Below the pieces are notes generated by a model, which made no database searches, was not told where the DNA came from, and was given only the letters and a program-made list of their open reading frames with translations. A stretch of 64,000 nucleotides of DNA from an uncultured Elusimicrobiales bacterium. Lineage in GTDB: Bacteria; Elusimicrobiota; Elusimicrobia; Elusimicrobiales; Elusimicrobiaceae. Numbering within the stretch: position 1 is the first letter of the stretch; each line of letters starts with the position of its first letter. The stretch spans positions 1 to 64,000 of the forward strand of contig CALUVB010000005.1 in NCBI GenBank assembly GCA_944324115.1, in the 5' to 3' direction. Shown here in pieces: positions 19,903-32,409 of this stretch. A program made the translations under genes and the position numbers.

Positions 19903-20430
19903 CTATTTGGTTAATTCTTGTTTTAATTTTTCAAATTTTGCTTTCAGCGTACCGTCTATCAGCACATCGCCGATTTGGGCCCGCAGACCGCCCAACAAGG
20001 CAGGGTCTGTTTGATATTGGACACACGCGCTTTTGCCGCTGAAACGGCCCAACGCTTCTTCCACCCGCTTTTTTTGTCCGTCAGAAAGTTCAAACGCCGT
20101 CTGCACGTGGGCCCGCACTCGGCCCAAACGCTCATCTAACAACAGCCCCACTTCCTCCACACAGCTGTCCAGCAAATAATACCGCTTGGCCTGCACCAAT
20201 GCGCAAATAAAACCGGCTACAGCCCTGTCCCCTTGCAACACATCTTCAATCCAAGCGGCTTTTTCCGCAGAAGAAAAGGCCGGATCCTGCATATATGCCT
20301 GGACCGCGCGCAAAGCGTGCGCCGCGTGCTGCAGTGTTTCAAAACGCGCCGCAGCCTGCGTGCTGTCTTGACTTAAAGCGTCAAAAGCGCGGGCATAACG
20401 CCGGGCTAAAATACGGTCTGCACTTTTCAT
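19903..20430 (-). CDS. atpH: F-type ATP synthase delta subunit
   Basis: The 175-residue protein fits the peripheral-stalk delta (OSCP) subunit in position (between atpF and atpA), length and pattern: an N-terminal helical bundle ([44 protein letters not shown]) and the C-terminal segment [30 protein letters not shown], which is the well-kept part of the family. AAAGAG lies close upstream of the ATG. Confidence 0.93.
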   Translation of the reverse strand: MKSADRILARRYARAFDALSQDSTQAAARFETLQHAAHALRAVQAYMQDPAFSSAEKAAWIEDVLQGDRAVAGFICALVQAKRYYLLDSCVEEVGLLLDERLGRVRAHVQTAFELSDGQKKRVEEALGRFSGKSACVQYQTDPALLGGLRAQIGDVLIDGTLKAKFEKLKQELTK

Positions 20431-20436
20431 ATCTCT

Positions 20437-20946
20437 TTATACACGGGCGGAGTGCTGTTCGCTTATTTCATGAAGCACTTCTTCTACCGCCTTTTCTGCG
20501 GATTGGGCATTAAGTTGCTGTTGCGTCACTTTGGCCGCAGCCAAAAGCGCCGTATTAACCACTTGCTCGCGCACATCAGCCAATGCCTGATTTTTTTCGG
20601 CTTCTATTTGCGCTTTGGCTTGTTCCAACAAACGCTCCGCCTGCTGTTTGGTTTCGTTTAGCAATTGCTCTTTTTGCGCATTTCCCAACGCCACTGCTTC
20701 TTGCATTTTCTTGGCGGCTTCAGAGGCAATCTGCTGCAGGCGCGCGTCTAACTCCGCCTTTATATTTTGCGCTTCCTGGCGGGCCTGGGCGGCGGCGGCT
20801 TTATCATCAGCTATTTGCTGTTCGCGTTTTTCCAACGCGCCGATAATGCCTTTCCACGCAAATTTGTGCAAAAGCCACACCAACAGCAAAAAGTTGACTA
20901 CCGTCAACGCCATGACCCCGAAATCGGGATTTAACAGTTTATCCAT
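20437..20946 (-). CDS. atpF: F-type ATP synthase b subunit
   Basis: This 169-residue peripheral stalk protein has an N-terminal membrane helix (about 9-27, GVMALTVVNFLLLVWLLHKFAW) followed by a long Ala/Glu/Gln-rich helix (about 35-150) that forms the dimeric stator. Sequence conservation is low as usual for this subunit; position between atpE and atpH and topology make the assignment. AGAGGAAA precedes the ATG. Confidence 0.94.
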   Translation of the reverse strand: MDKLLNPDFGVMALTVVNFLLLVWLLHKFAWKGIIGALEKREQQIADDKAAAAQARQEAQNIKAELDARLQQIASEAAKKMQEAVALGNAQKEQLLNETKQQAERLLEQAKAQIEAEKNQALADVREQVVNTALLAAAKVTQQQLNAQSAEKAVEEVLHEISEQHSARV

Positions 20947-20965
20947 TCTTTCCTCTTACGGAAAA

Positions 20966-21193
20966 TTACAGCACCATCGTCAACAGACAAATGACCAGGC
21001 CCAACATGGCGGCGCCTTCCAACAGCGCGGCGATGATAATCATGGTCGTACGCAGTGCGTTGGCCGCTTCGGGCTGGCGGGCGGTGCCTTCCAAGGCGGC
21101 ATTACCGATTTTACCTAAACCCAACGCAGCACCGATAACCGTCAATCCAGCGCCGATACCGGCGGCGATGAATTTCAAGACTTCCAATTCCAT
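20966..21193 (-). CDS. atpE: F-type ATP synthase c subunit (rotor ring)
   Basis: The 75-residue proteolipid has two membrane helices (8-35 and 49-74) joined by the ARQPEA loop. The ion-carrying carboxylate is E59 in the second helix (AALLEGAAML). Sodium-type rings need Gln in helix 1 and Ser/Thr after the Glu. Here the corresponding places are Leu (GLGKIG) and Gly (E59-G60), so the ring most likely carries protons. An AAAGGAG site precedes the ATG. Confidence 0.96.
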   Translation of the reverse strand: MELEVLKFIAAGIGAGLTVIGAALGLGKIGNAALEGTARQPEAANALRTTMIIIAALLEGAAMLGLVICLLTMVL

Positions 21194-21230
21194 ACTTTTT
21201 CTCCTTTGGCGGGCAGACCCGCCCGTTAAA

Positions 21231-21992
21231 TTAATGCGAATGAATGACTAATCCTACATAAATAGACGTCAGCAGGGTAAACACATATGCCTGCAAAAAC
21301 GCCACCAACAACTCCAACAACGTCATAAAAATTTCAAGCCCCATAGCCGGAATGGCAGCGCCGGTACCGGCAATTTTGCTCATGCCGCCAATAATGAAAA
21401 TAATCAGCAACAAACTAAGCAGCACCATATGCCCCGAAAGCATATTGGCAAACAAACGGATAGCTAACACGCATACGCGAATAAGCAAACTAATTACTTC
21501 CAACGGAAAAATAAGCGGCACCAACCACCACGGCGTACCCCCGGGAACAAATGTTTTTACAAATCCCCACAACCCGTGGAATTTAAGACCGCAATACACG
21601 ATCAGCGCGCCGGAACATAAAGCCAAACCGCCCGTAACGGAAATATTGGAAGTGATGGTCTTTACTTGCGGGATTAACCCCGCCAGATTGGAAAAAAGAA
21701 TAAACAAAAACAATGTGCAGAAATAAGAAAGAAACTGTTTGCCTTCTATCCCCATACCCGGGATTACGATGCCGTCTCGCATAAAAGATACATATTCTTC
21801 TCCAACTGTATGCAACAACCGCGAAAAAACGCTTTTACCCCGGCGGGCCATCAAAATACCAATTAGCAGTAAGACTAAGCTAATGCACGCCATCGTAACG
21901 GTATGTGCAGTAACAGGCAAATGCAAGGTACCTATCATGACGCCAAAATCATGGTCCAAAATATGATGTGCAATAGTTTCAGATACTTCCAT
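21231..21992 (-). CDS. atpB: F-type ATP synthase a subunit
   Basis: The 253-residue membrane stator forms the ion half-channels against the c-ring. The essential Arg lies in LAIRLFANMLSGHMVL, the family signature, and the last helices (ELLVAFLQAYVFTLLTSIYVGLVIHSH) are typical. Six or so membrane segments are visible. The start overlaps the end of the upstream AtpZ-like gene by 14 bp, so the two are probably coupled. Confidence 0.96.
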   Translation of the reverse strand: MEVSETIAHHILDHDFGVMIGTLHLPVTAHTVTMACISLVLLLIGILMARRGKSVFSRLLHTVGEEYVSFMRDGIVIPGMGIEGKQFLSYFCTLFLFILFSNLAGLIPQVKTITSNISVTGGLALCSGALIVYCGLKFHGLWGFVKTFVPGGTPWWLVPLIFPLEVISLLIRVCVLAIRLFANMLSGHMVLLSLLLIIFIIGGMSKIAGTGAAIPAMGLEIFMTLLELLVAFLQAYVFTLLTSIYVGLVIHSH

Positions 21993-22233
21993 TTTTCTTT
22001 TTATCCTTATCCAATCGGTCCGCGCGGGCCATGCGTTTGGCTTCTTTAATCACGATATACATTCCTAAAGAAAACCCGGCCAATACACCCAACACAGTCA
22101 GCCACGGCATCATGTGCCAGCGTAGATCAGCCCAATATCCGCCGCCGGCCCCCAAAGCTACCGCTACGGCAAACTCCAGCCCTAATGTCGTGATGACCAC
22201 ATGGTCTTTAGGCGTAAAAGGCCCGATGGGCAT
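21979..22233 (-). CDS. AtpZ/AtpI-like ATP synthase accessory membrane protein
   Basis: The 84-residue protein has two hydrophobic helices (about 14-34 and 42-62) and a basic, Lys/Asp-rich tail. The first gene of an atp operon is often such a small protein (AtpI or AtpZ), thought to help c-ring assembly or form a small cation channel with its partner. The GLEFAVAVALGAGGGYWADLRW and GFSLGMYIVIKEAKRM segments match the AtpZ type (Gly-rich helix 1, aromatic plus Asp at its end). It has a strong GGAGG site and lies just behind a palindrome and promoter-like sequence. Confidence 0.8.
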   Translation of the reverse strand: MPIGPFTPKDHVVITTLGLEFAVAVALGAGGGYWADLRWHMMPWLTVLGVLAGFSLGMYIVIKEAKRMARADRLDKDKKKNGSI

Positions 22234-22509
22234 AGCGGCCTCCGTTTATTTACCGCGCGGTAAATTATTAATTATATTATAAATTAATTTATGGCAAAAA
22301 GCGAACTCTTTTTTCGCCGTAAAAAAGCTTTTCTTTTATTGTAATAAATCTAAAAGGAAAGAGGAACTGTATTTTCAGACTAAAAAAGGAAACAAGGGCC
22401 AAAGGAGTGTCCCTCGGCTTCTGCGCACGGAACCCCACATCAAACGCCTTCTGCGTAGGGCATTGTTTTCCACACCATGGCCCTGTGATGGCTGAGAGAT
22501 TTATTTTGC
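22234..22509. other. atp operon promoter region and tail of the upstream gap
   Basis: On the minus strand a TATAATATAAT block (22271-22281) lies about 40 bases before the first atp gene, with an 18-bp perfect palindrome between it and the ribosome binding site. The remainder to 22509 (3' side of the secreted hypothetical gene) shows no gene and no clear terminator. Confidence 0.5.
22248..22265. repeat. Perfect 18-bp palindrome at the atp operon start
   Basis: ATTTACCGCGCGGTAAAT is a perfect inverted repeat centred between bases 22256 and 22257. It sits just downstream of the probable -10 of the atp operon (minus strand), so it would lie at the 5' end of the mRNA. It could be an operator for a dimeric regulator or an mRNA-stabilising hairpin with a GCGC loop. 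Confidence 0.65.
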
Positions 22510-23703
22510 TCAGCGGGGCAAAACGAGCTGTAGGCGTTGTACGACCTGTTGTTGCATTTCTTTGTACTGCTGCTGCTGTTCGCGGCACGCTACAGAAGCC
22601 ACAAACTGCTGTTCTTGAAGCGGCAGCGAATGATATATGCGAACTAAATCCACCATTTGGTAAAAAGCCGTTTTTAAAACATCAGATTCTTCAACGACGG
22701 CTGCTTCTTGTTCGTTCAAGTACAACAACAAAGAGGGGTTTTGGGCTATTCGCTGGGCCAAAACCGCCTCTTGGCTCTGCTTCTGGCTGAAATGCAGCAA
22801 CGCCGCCACCAAAGCCAACGGCACCAGTACCTTGGTCTTAGATATTGTTTTTGCCTTGAGAGCATCATGCCATTTGGCTTCTATAGGCCCCGCGCCTACA
22901 AGCCCTATCAAATCTCCCTTTTTCTCCATTATTTCCAACGCACGCAGCGGATCTGTATCTCGGTAAAGACTCTTGATTTTTTGGTATATTTTTTTAGGCG
23001 TTCCGTATTCTATTTCTTCCTGCCAAACAAAGTCGGCCATGGCGCGGGCTTCTTCTTTAGAAACATTGCTGAACAAAACGTCATATACGCCTAAGTTTTC
23101 CAAGCGGGGATTTTTCTTCAGCCACATCATTTTGTTTTTAGCGAGCCACTTTTTTACCGCCCAATTGGCCCGCTGCAACACTGCGCGTTCCTGTTTTCTC
23201 TTCAAAATAGACACTTGACGCGATTTGTATTCCAAAATACGAGGCACCGGCCAAACTGTTTCCTGTTGCAACTGCGCCCATTGGCGGCGGTATGCTAAAA
23301 TGGCCGGGAGATGGCGGGCTTCTAAAAAGAAGAAATGCGTACGGGCGGAGAGCGCTTGCCAGCTTCTTTCTAACGCACGCGTATTACGCCGCAGGAACTG
23401 CCCCGCCTGCCGCTGCCACTGAGCCCATGAAAGAAAAGATTCCGGCAAATCTAAAGGAAAAGCCCCGCTCTTGTAACCTAAATATAAATAGCGGCTTATC
23501 ATGACAGTTCCGCCGCCGCTGGCTAACCAAAAGACCACTTCTTTTGAAATTTCTTGATTTTTCAACGCTTCTTGCATAGCGCGATATGCCGCATCAAATT
23601 CCGGATCAACAGAAGATGAGAAAGATGTCTTTGCGCCAAATAAGGGAGCCCAAGAAAAAAGAACAAGACTAAAACAGCACAAAAAAAGCAGAGTTCGTCG
23701 CAT
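22510..23703 (-). CDS. Secreted or periplasmic protein of unknown function
   Basis: This 397-residue protein is not recognised. It has a signal peptide (MRRTLLFLCCFSLVLFSWAPLFGA), a mostly helical, Trp/Gln/Arg-rich body with several WxxxQxQ-like segments (FLSWAQWQRQAGQFLRRNTRALERSWQAL), a short hydrophobic stretch near 305-318 (TKVLVPLALVAALLHF) and a Gln-rich C-terminus. The ATG at 23703 was chosen because GAGG lies eight bases upstream and the signal peptide starts there. It stands alone between the atp operon and the glycosidase gene. No catalytic motif is visible. Confidence 0.75.
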   Translation of the reverse strand: MRRTLLFLCCFSLVLFSWAPLFGAKTSFSSSVDPEFDAAYRAMQEALKNQEISKEVVFWLASGGGTVMISRYLYLGYKSGAFPLDLPESFLSWAQWQRQAGQFLRRNTRALERSWQALSARTHFFFLEARHLPAILAYRRQWAQLQQETVWPVPRILEYKSRQVSILKRKQERAVLQRANWAVKKWLAKNKMMWLKKNPRLENLGVYDVLFSNVSKEEARAMADFVWQEEIEYGTPKKIYQKIKSLYRDTDPLRALEIMEKKGDLIGLVGAGPIEAKWHDALKAKTISKTKVLVPLALVAALLHFSQKQSQEAVLAQRIAQNPSLLLYLNEQEAAVVEESDVLKTAFYQMVDLVRIYHSLPLQEQQFVASVACREQQQQYKEMQQQVVQRLQLVLPR

Positions 23704-23766
23704 ACCCCAGTCCTCAAACAAAATAGAAACACACAACAGCTAGGTACGGCTTATACCTTATAAAAA

Positions 23767-23788
23767 AGACACCCCTTCCGGGGTGTCT
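23767..23788 (-). terminator. Terminator overlapping the glycosidase stop codon
   Basis: AGACACCCC-ttcc-GGGGTGTCT is followed in the minus direction by a U-run (TAAAAAA on the plus strand). The stem includes the TAG stop of the glycosidase gene, so coding region and terminator share two bases. Confidence 0.85.
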
Positions 23789-25250
23789 AAATCGCGTAAG
23801 TAAAGATTTTGCTTTCAAATGGCTTGAGTTCTATCTCAAAGCCTTGTTGCTGCAGCTGCGGAGTAACCGCTTGGCAATCTCCCGAAAATTCTTCGGTCAG
23901 CGGCTTACCTTCGACGGCGGCGGCTTTTACCTTGAGGCGGCATTTAGCCGGGACTTCGCTGTAGTTAATCACTACAGTGGAAGCGGTATTCATTTGCTTC
24001 CAAGTCCAACACAAAATGTTCCGGCAAGAAGCTCCGTCTCCTCCCGCAGGGCCGACTTCCGTCAAAGACCACTGGCCTCCATGGAAGGCCGGTTTGGAAG
24101 CTATCCGCAACAGTTTAGCGTAATAATCACGGATTGGCTCGTCTTCTTTAAAGAAATCTTTTACATACTGTATCGGCACGCGGACCGGGTGCCCCATCAT
24201 TTGGAACAGATAAATCATGCGCGCACCGGGCAGTGTGGCAATAATCGTACTGGCGGCTAAGGATTTCTCCCGACCGAATGCTTTCAGGCTTTCTTCTTCG
24301 TCGTGGTTGGCTGTAAAACGAATGGAGCGCATTTGGAACAAATGTTCCGCTCCCAAATGTCCTTTAATATTTTCGGAATTGGAAAAACGCAGCCGGTCAT
24401 AGAGGACTTTATCGTAGGTATAATCAAAACCCATTTCCTGGATTTCCCATTCCAAGCCCCAATATACTTCTGCGATAAATTTAAAATCCGCATGTTCTTC
24501 ACGCACTTTGCGCAAAGCAACAGACCAAAATTCTTCTTTTGGCAAATTCCCGCCGACGAATTCCCACCAGGTGTCCCTATGCACTTTATTAAGAGACAAC
24601 ATGGCCATATCACAACGCACGCCGTCGCACAAATCCGCCACTTTGAGCAGATTGTTAAGCATAAATTCTTTCGTCTTAGGATTAAAATAATTCAGCTGGG
24701 CGGTATCTGTCCACGGAGCGAAATACGGATCGCGCCCGTGGGCAATCCACACGCCGTGGGCATTTTGGAAAAACCAATCTTTATGCACGCGGGGCGCTTC
24801 TTTGCCGGTATTAATATATAGATCCGGCTCCGACTCTACAGACGGACTGTCTATTGCGGTATGATTGGCTACAAAATCCAAAAACAACTCCATACCCATA
24901 CCATTCAGTTTCTCATGCAGCTGCCGCAGGGATTGCTCTCCGCCCAAATCCGCCGCCGCTTCATATTCGTAAACGGCATACGGAGAAGCGATAATATCTT
25001 CTGTTTTAAAATCGGGATACACTTGGCGGATTTGCTGTTGTATGTCTGTGTTGGTACGGGCGATTTCGCCGGCTTTGGGACTTTGTTTCCACACTCCCAT
25101 CAACCACACTGCGTCAAAACCGCGGTCTTTAAATTCTTTCCAATACTGGTCCGGAATTTCATGCAACAAAAAGCGCCGCCCGTGCTTTGCCTCTAGCCGA
25201 GCCAACCAAGCGCGCGTATTAATTTCCAAAATATGCGGATTTGTCCTCAT
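23787..25250 (-). CDS. GH13 alpha-amylase family glycosidase
   Basis: The 487-residue enzyme has no signal peptide and should act on alpha-glucans or maltodextrins in the cytoplasm. The family's conserved regions are present in order: DFVANHT (region I), DGVRCDMAML with the nucleophile Asp (II), FIAEVYWG with the acid/base Glu (III) and TANHDEE with the transition-state Asp (IV). It is a compact version with a C-terminal beta domain (about 400-487). The wording (VWLMGVWKQSP, AEVYWGLEWEIQEMGFDYTYDK) recalls a subgroup often annotated just as alpha-amylase family protein. The substrate is not determined. AAGGG lies upstream of the ATG and a well-formed promoter at 25280-25308 serves it. Confidence 0.9.
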   Translation of the reverse strand: MRTNPHILEINTRAWLARLEAKHGRRFLLHEIPDQYWKEFKDRGFDAVWLMGVWKQSPKAGEIARTNTDIQQQIRQVYPDFKTEDIIASPYAVYEYEAAADLGGEQSLRQLHEKLNGMGMELFLDFVANHTAIDSPSVESEPDLYINTGKEAPRVHKDWFFQNAHGVWIAHGRDPYFAPWTDTAQLNYFNPKTKEFMLNNLLKVADLCDGVRCDMAMLSLNKVHRDTWWEFVGGNLPKEEFWSVALRKVREEHADFKFIAEVYWGLEWEIQEMGFDYTYDKVLYDRLRFSNSENIKGHLGAEHLFQMRSIRFTANHDEEESLKAFGREKSLAASTIIATLPGARMIYLFQMMGHPVRVPIQYVKDFFKEDEPIRDYYAKLLRIASKPAFHGGQWSLTEVGPAGGDGASCRNILCWTWKQMNTASTVVINYSEVPAKCRLKVKAAAVEGKPLTEEFSGDCQAVTPQLQQQGFEIELKPFESKIFTYAI

Positions 25251-25279
25251 ATCAACACCCTTTCAAAACCCTTTGTTAT

Positions 25280-25308
25280 TTTATACCACTTTCGGCAGGA
25301 AATGTAAA
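25280..25308 (-). promoter_or_regulatory. Sigma70-type promoter of the glycosidase gene
   Basis: On the minus strand TTTACA (25308-25303), a 17-bp spacer ending in TGG, and TATAAA (25285-25280) form a near-consensus promoter with an extended -10. The start would fall near 25273, giving a leader of about 23 nt with its own Shine-Dalgarno. Confidence 0.7.
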
Positions 25309-25693
25309 CCTTTTTTTAGAAGTTACTTTCTGTCGGACAGGCTAGATATTTTATCCTAGAGCTTCCGACTTGTTTGGAACATGCGGACAGCTGCTATATA
25401 CCGCCTGGGACTCCCTTCTTTCTGTCCAAAATTTTATGACCACATTAGATTTTAATTGCCTTTCCAATGCCAGCATATGTCGTACGCCACCCGCGCCGCA
25501 GCACCCATTGTTTTAGAAAACAGACGTTTGCTTGTGACATTGGTTGTTTAAAAGATATGCACGCCTTCCTCCGTTGGGCGCGCATCTTTGGCGACAGCGG
25601 GGCCCTCTTTTCAAACATATCCCCGCGCCATGCGTCCGCATATACCCTCCGCCCCGGTATGCGCGTATTCACACAAATATATGCCAATAAAAA

Positions 25694-25716
25694 ACCCCGG
25701 CCTTTCAGACCGGGGT
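25694..25716 (-). terminator. Terminator after gyrA
   Basis: ACCCCGG-cctttcaga-CCGGGGT is followed in the minus direction by a U-run (AATAAAAA on the plus strand). It lies 17 bases after the gyrA stop. Confidence 0.85.
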
Positions 25717-25732
25717 ATAAATCCAAGGGAAA

Positions 25733-28264
25733 TTATTTCCCTTCCGGCTCCTCCTCCGGTTCTTCATCTTTTACTACCGGAGCAATGCGGGCGATTTTGT
25801 CGCCTTCTTCCAGCTTTACCAGACGCACGCCTTGCGCGTTGCGGCCGACGGAGCGGATTTCTTCGCAGCGGGTACGGATTGTCATGCCTTTTTCCGTTAC
25901 CACCATGAGGTCTTTGCTCTCATCTACCAGCTTAATGCCTACGACTGCGCCGTTGCGCTCGCTGGTTTTAATGGTGATGACGCCCATACCGCCGCGGTGT
26001 TGGCGTTTGTATTCGCTAAATTCCGTGCGTTTGCCAAAGCCGTTTTCGCACACAGACAAGACATCTGGCTGTTCTGCGTCATTGGGAGCTTGTTCCATGC
26101 CCACCACTTCATCACCTTTGGCTAAGGCAATACCACGCACCCCTTTTGCCGGGCGGCCCATGGCGCGCACTTCGTTTTCATCAAAACGAATGGATTTGCC
26201 ATGTTTGGTGGCAATAATAATATCGCTCTTGCCAAACGTCATCTGCACGCTGATAAGCACGTCGCCTTCTTCCAGCCCGATGGCAATAATGCCCGTCTTG
26301 CGGATATTGGCAAACTCAATGAGTTCCACGCGTTTGATACTGCCCATGCGGGTGCACATGGTCAGATATGCTTTTTCTTTTTCCGCATCGTGCTTCTTGG
26401 GGTCAAAGTCCTCAATAGCCAGCGCAGAGGTTACTTTTTCTTCGCCGGTCAGCTGCAAGAGATTAACTATCGCTTTGCCTTTGGACATACGCGTGCCTTC
26501 CGGTATTTCAAAGGCGCGCAGCGCAAAGACGCGGCCGCGGTTGGTAAACATCAAAATAGTAGCGTGCGAAGACGTAATGAACAGATGTTCCATGAAGTCT
26601 TCTTCTTTCGTTTTGCCGCCGATAATGCCCTTGCCGCCGCGGTTCTGGCTCTTATAGGTAGAGAGCGGAATGCGTTTGGCGTAGCCGTCATTGGAAATGG
26701 TGATAACTACATCTTCCTTTTCAATAAGGTCTTCCATAGAGAAGTCCGTCATGTCCGGGCCGATTTGGGTGCGGCGCGCGTCGCCGTAATTCTTTTTCAA
26801 TTCCGCCAGTTCGTTGACGATGATGTCCAAAATTTTCTGCGGATCTGCCAAAATGCCCTGCAGCTCGGCAATCAGTTTGAGCAATTCTTTTTGCTCCTGC
26901 TCAATAGCCGCCGAAGACAGCTGCGTCAGCTGGTGCAAACGCATATCCAAAATAGCTTGGGCCTGCACTTCTGAAAGAGTAAACTTGTTCATCAAGGCCA
27001 GCTTGGCCGCCGGAACGTCTTGACTGTTGCGGATAATAGCCACCACTTCGTCCATATTGGCAATGGCAATAAGCAAGCCGGACAAGATGTGTTCCCTGCG
27101 CTGGGCTTTGTTGAGGTCAAATTTGGTGCGGTTCGTCACGACTTCCTGGCGGTGTTTGACGTATGCTTTCATTACGTCTTTGAGAGACAAAACACGCGGC
27201 CGGCCATCTACAATTGCCAGCATATTGACCGCAAAAGAAGTCTGCAGCTGCGTATGTTTAAACAGATGATTGAGCACCACCTGGGCATTGCCGTCACGTT
27301 TGATTTCAATGACTAAACGCATGCCGCGGCGGTCCGACTCATCACGGATATCGGAAATATCGGTAATTTTCTTATCACGCACCAACGCTACAATGCTTTC
27401 TATCAAGGCCGTTTTGTTCACTTGGTACGGAATGGCGGTGACTATAATGGCTTCCCGGCCGCCTTTTCTTTCTTCAATTTCCGTAGAGGCCTGCACCTTG
27501 ACGCTGCCGCGCCCTGTTTCAAAATACTCGTAAATTCCTTTGGTGCCGCGTATCCAGGCGCCTGTCGGAAAATCGGGGCCTTTGATGATTTTCATCATTT
27601 CTTTGGTGGTAATGGCCGGGTTTTTAATATAGGCGATAATCCCGTCGCATACTTCGCCCAAGTTGTGAGTAGGAATATTCGTAGCCATACCCACCGCAAT
27701 ACCAGAGGAGCCGTTGACCAACAGCGCAGGCAGCTTGGCCGGCAAAACAGAAGGTTCTTGCAAAGAGCCGTCATAGTTGGGAATCATTTTGACGGTATCT
27801 TTGTCCAAATCGTCTAACATTTCGTCTGAAATGCGCTGCAGGCGGCACTCAGTATAACGCATGGCGGCGGCGGAATCTCCGTCAATAGAACCGAAGTTCC
27901 CCTGGCCGTCAATCAGCGGCTGGCGCAAAGAGAAATCCTGCACCATACGCACCAGCGTATCGTACACGGCAGTATCGCCGTGCGGGTGGTATTTACCCAA
28001 TACATCGCCGACTACACGGGCGGATTTTTTATAGGGCTTATTGTATTTTAGCCCCATCTCATTCATGGAATAGAGCACGCGGCGGTGTACAGGCTTGAGT
28101 CCGTCGCGCACGTCGGGCAACGCACGCCCGACGATGACGCTCATTGCGTAGTCAATATAGTAGGAACGCATTTCGTTGGCGATATCACGCTGTTGGATAT
28201 TGCCAAATAAATCCACGTTGTTTTGCTGCGGTTCTTGTACCGCGCCCGTCAATTCTTCGCTCAT
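25733..28264 (-). CDS. gyrA: DNA gyrase subunit A
   Basis: This 843-residue breakage-reunion subunit introduces negative supercoils with GyrB. Active-site Tyr is Y137 ([10 protein letters not shown]). The quinolone pocket reads [10 protein letters not shown], with T98 in the place of E. coli Ser83 and D102 at the Asp87 place. The C-terminal pinwheel carries a GyrA box (QNRGGKG, near 545), which marks gyrase rather than topoisomerase IV. The protein ends in a very acidic tail. AGGAG lies upstream of the ATG and gyrB ends 66 bp before it. Confidence 0.97.
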   Translation of the reverse strand: MSEELTGAVQEPQQNNVDLFGNIQQRDIANEMRSYYIDYAMSVIVGRALPDVRDGLKPVHRRVLYSMNEMGLKYNKPYKKSARVVGDVLGKYHPHGDTAVYDTLVRMVQDFSLRQPLIDGQGNFGSIDGDSAAAMRYTECRLQRISDEMLDDLDKDTVKMIPNYDGSLQEPSVLPAKLPALLVNGSSGIAVGMATNIPTHNLGEVCDGIIAYIKNPAITTKEMMKIIKGPDFPTGAWIRGTKGIYEYFETGRGSVKVQASTEIEERKGGREAIIVTAIPYQVNKTALIESIVALVRDKKITDISDIRDESDRRGMRLVIEIKRDGNAQVVLNHLFKHTQLQTSFAVNMLAIVDGRPRVLSLKDVMKAYVKHRQEVVTNRTKFDLNKAQRREHILSGLLIAIANMDEVVAIIRNSQDVPAAKLALMNKFTLSEVQAQAILDMRLHQLTQLSSAAIEQEQKELLKLIAELQGILADPQKILDIIVNELAELKKNYGDARRTQIGPDMTDFSMEDLIEKEDVVITISNDGYAKRIPLSTYKSQNRGGKGIIGGKTKEEDFMEHLFITSSHATILMFTNRGRVFALRAFEIPEGTRMSKGKAIVNLLQLTGEEKVTSALAIEDFDPKKHDAEKEKAYLTMCTRMGSIKRVELIEFANIRKTGIIAIGLEEGDVLISVQMTFGKSDIIIATKHGKSIRFDENEVRAMGRPAKGVRGIALAKGDEVVGMEQAPNDAEQPDVLSVCENGFGKRTEFSEYKRQHRGGMGVITIKTSERNGAVVGIKLVDESKDLMVVTEKGMTIRTRCEEIRSVGRNAQGVRLVKLEEGDKIARIAPVVKDEEPEEEPEGK

Positions 28265-28330
28265 TGTTTTTTGCTCCTGTTAAACCGTTCAAATCGTTCT
28301 CCCACACCCGCCAACAGGCGCGGGAAGAAA

Positions 28331-31112
<2,782 letters not shown>

Positions 31113-31114
31113 AT

Positions 31115-32224
31115 TTATATACGCACAGGCATAATGACGTATTTTAAATCCGTGCCTTCTACCGGTTCTATGAGTACAGGCTGGGAAGCATTAACAAAAG
31201 AAAAAGACACCTTTTCACTGCCGATATTTTTTAATACGTCAATAATAAATTGAGGATTAAATGCACAATCAAACGCTTCCTGCGTGTATTCTATAGGAAG
31301 TTCATCGGTAAATTCCATATTCTGAGAAGTAGAAGAAACAGTCATAGTATTATCTTCCATATGGAATTTTACGGTGCTGCCAAATTCGCCTGAACACAAA
31401 GCTGCGCGGCGGGTGGAAGCTAATAACTCTTTGGTAAATACTTCAAAAGAAATATTTTTCTTAGTCGGAATAACCTGCTTATAATTAGGGAAATTTCCTT
31501 CTATTAAGCGGGAAATAAAGGTTGTTTCATTTAATTCAAAGCTTACTTGGTTAGAGGCTACGTTTACTTGAATCATAGCATCTTTGTCCGGTTTAGCTAA
31601 AGAGATAAAACGGACCACTTCATTTAAAATCTTAGTAGGAATAATAATTTTAAATTCACCGGAATTAGGCAATGCCGCATGGCTGGCTACCGCCAAACGG
31701 CCTCCGTCTGTAGCAACCACTTCAAATTGTTCAGCCGTATTATTCCATAATAAGCCGTTTAGAATATAACGGGTTTCCTGTGTAGAAGCGGAAAAAGCCG
31801 TTTTATCTATCATAGTTTGTAAGGCCAAGGGACTTAAACTGAGGCTGTTTGTTTTCTCAATTTCCGGAATAGCGGGATATTCTGACTTGGGAATTCCTAT
31901 TACCCAAAATTTGCTTTTGCCGGATTTAATATGAAATTTGTTATTTTCACCGGTAAAAAGATTTATCTCTTTTCCGTCGGGCAAATTTTTAATAATTTCA
32001 GAAAATTCTTTTGTCGGGATAGTAAGGCTTCCTTCTTCTTCCACTTCCGCAGGAATATAATGTACTACCGCCATTTCCATATCCGTGCGGACCAATTTCA
32101 GTTTATTGCCTTGCGTTTCAATTAAAAAGTTATGCAAAATCGGCATTGTTGTGCGGGAGGCTACTCCTGTAGAAATAACCTGTATTCCTTCCAAAAGAGT
32201 TTCTTTAGTTATGTTAATCTTCAT
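31115..32224 (-). CDS. dnaN: DNA polymerase III beta sliding clamp
   Basis: The 369-residue ring subunit tethers polymerase to DNA. Three repeated clamp domains are evident, with the domain-3 ending FNPQFIIDVLKNIGSEKVSFSFVNASQPVLIEP and final YVIMPVRI typical of DnaN. The ATG at 32224 was chosen because AGGA lies eight bases upstream and the family start (MKINITKETLLEGIQVI) follows; an open frame continues upstream through the DnaA-box region. dnaA lies 170 bp upstream in the same direction. Confidence 0.97.
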   Translation of the reverse strand: MKINITKETLLEGIQVISTGVASRTTMPILHNFLIETQGNKLKLVRTDMEMAVVHYIPAEVEEEGSLTIPTKEFSEIIKNLPDGKEINLFTGENNKFHIKSGKSKFWVIGIPKSEYPAIPEIEKTNSLSLSPLALQTMIDKTAFSASTQETRYILNGLLWNNTAEQFEVVATDGGRLAVASHAALPNSGEFKIIIPTKILNEVVRFISLAKPDKDAMIQVNVASNQVSFELNETTFISRLIEGNFPNYKQVIPTKKNISFEVFTKELLASTRRAALCSGEFGSTVKFHMEDNTMTVSSTSQNMEFTDELPIEYTQEAFDCAFNPQFIIDVLKNIGSEKVSFSFVNASQPVLIEPVEGTDLKYVIMPVRI

Positions 32225-32409
32225 ACTTTTAATCCTGTTATTATATATTGTTAATAGTGTGGATTTTGTGTATTGCCCTATACAAATTGCCTTGCGTTGC
32301 TGTGCATAAGTTTGTTTTTTTATAAACATTACACACATTGATTTTTTTTATGTGCTGATTTTTTAATTTATACTCCTTTTATCCACTGTTTTTTTATTTT
32401 TTATCCACA
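32225..32409. other. dnaA-dnaN intergenic region with DnaA boxes
   Basis: DnaA-box matches occur here: TTATGCACA on the minus strand (plus-strand TGTGCATAA, 32301-32309), TTATCCACT (32379-32387, one mismatch) and TTATCCACA (32401-32409, inside the dnaA end). The stretch is AT-rich with long T-runs. It could be one half of a two-part origin, as in Bacillus, or a site for DnaA autoregulation. Confidence 0.6.

Larger units (their letters stand above)
25251..25732. other. Intergenic gap of 482 bp between gyrA and the glycosidase
   Basis: The gap contains the glycosidase promoter at one end and the gyrA terminator at the other. A long open frame on the plus strand runs through it but is the antisense of gyrA, and a 93-codon minus-strand frame has no ribosome binding site or recognisable product. 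No RNA gene was recognised. Confidence 0.5.

Noticed and set aside
20966-21193. Sodium-driven ATP synthase
   Set aside because: The c subunit lacks the Gln of helix 1 and the Ser/Thr after the ion-binding Glu needed for sodium coordination.
25467-26657. 396-codon plus-strand open frame running over gyrA
   Set aside because: Antisense of gyrA; Ser/Pro/Arg-rich composition and no start signal.
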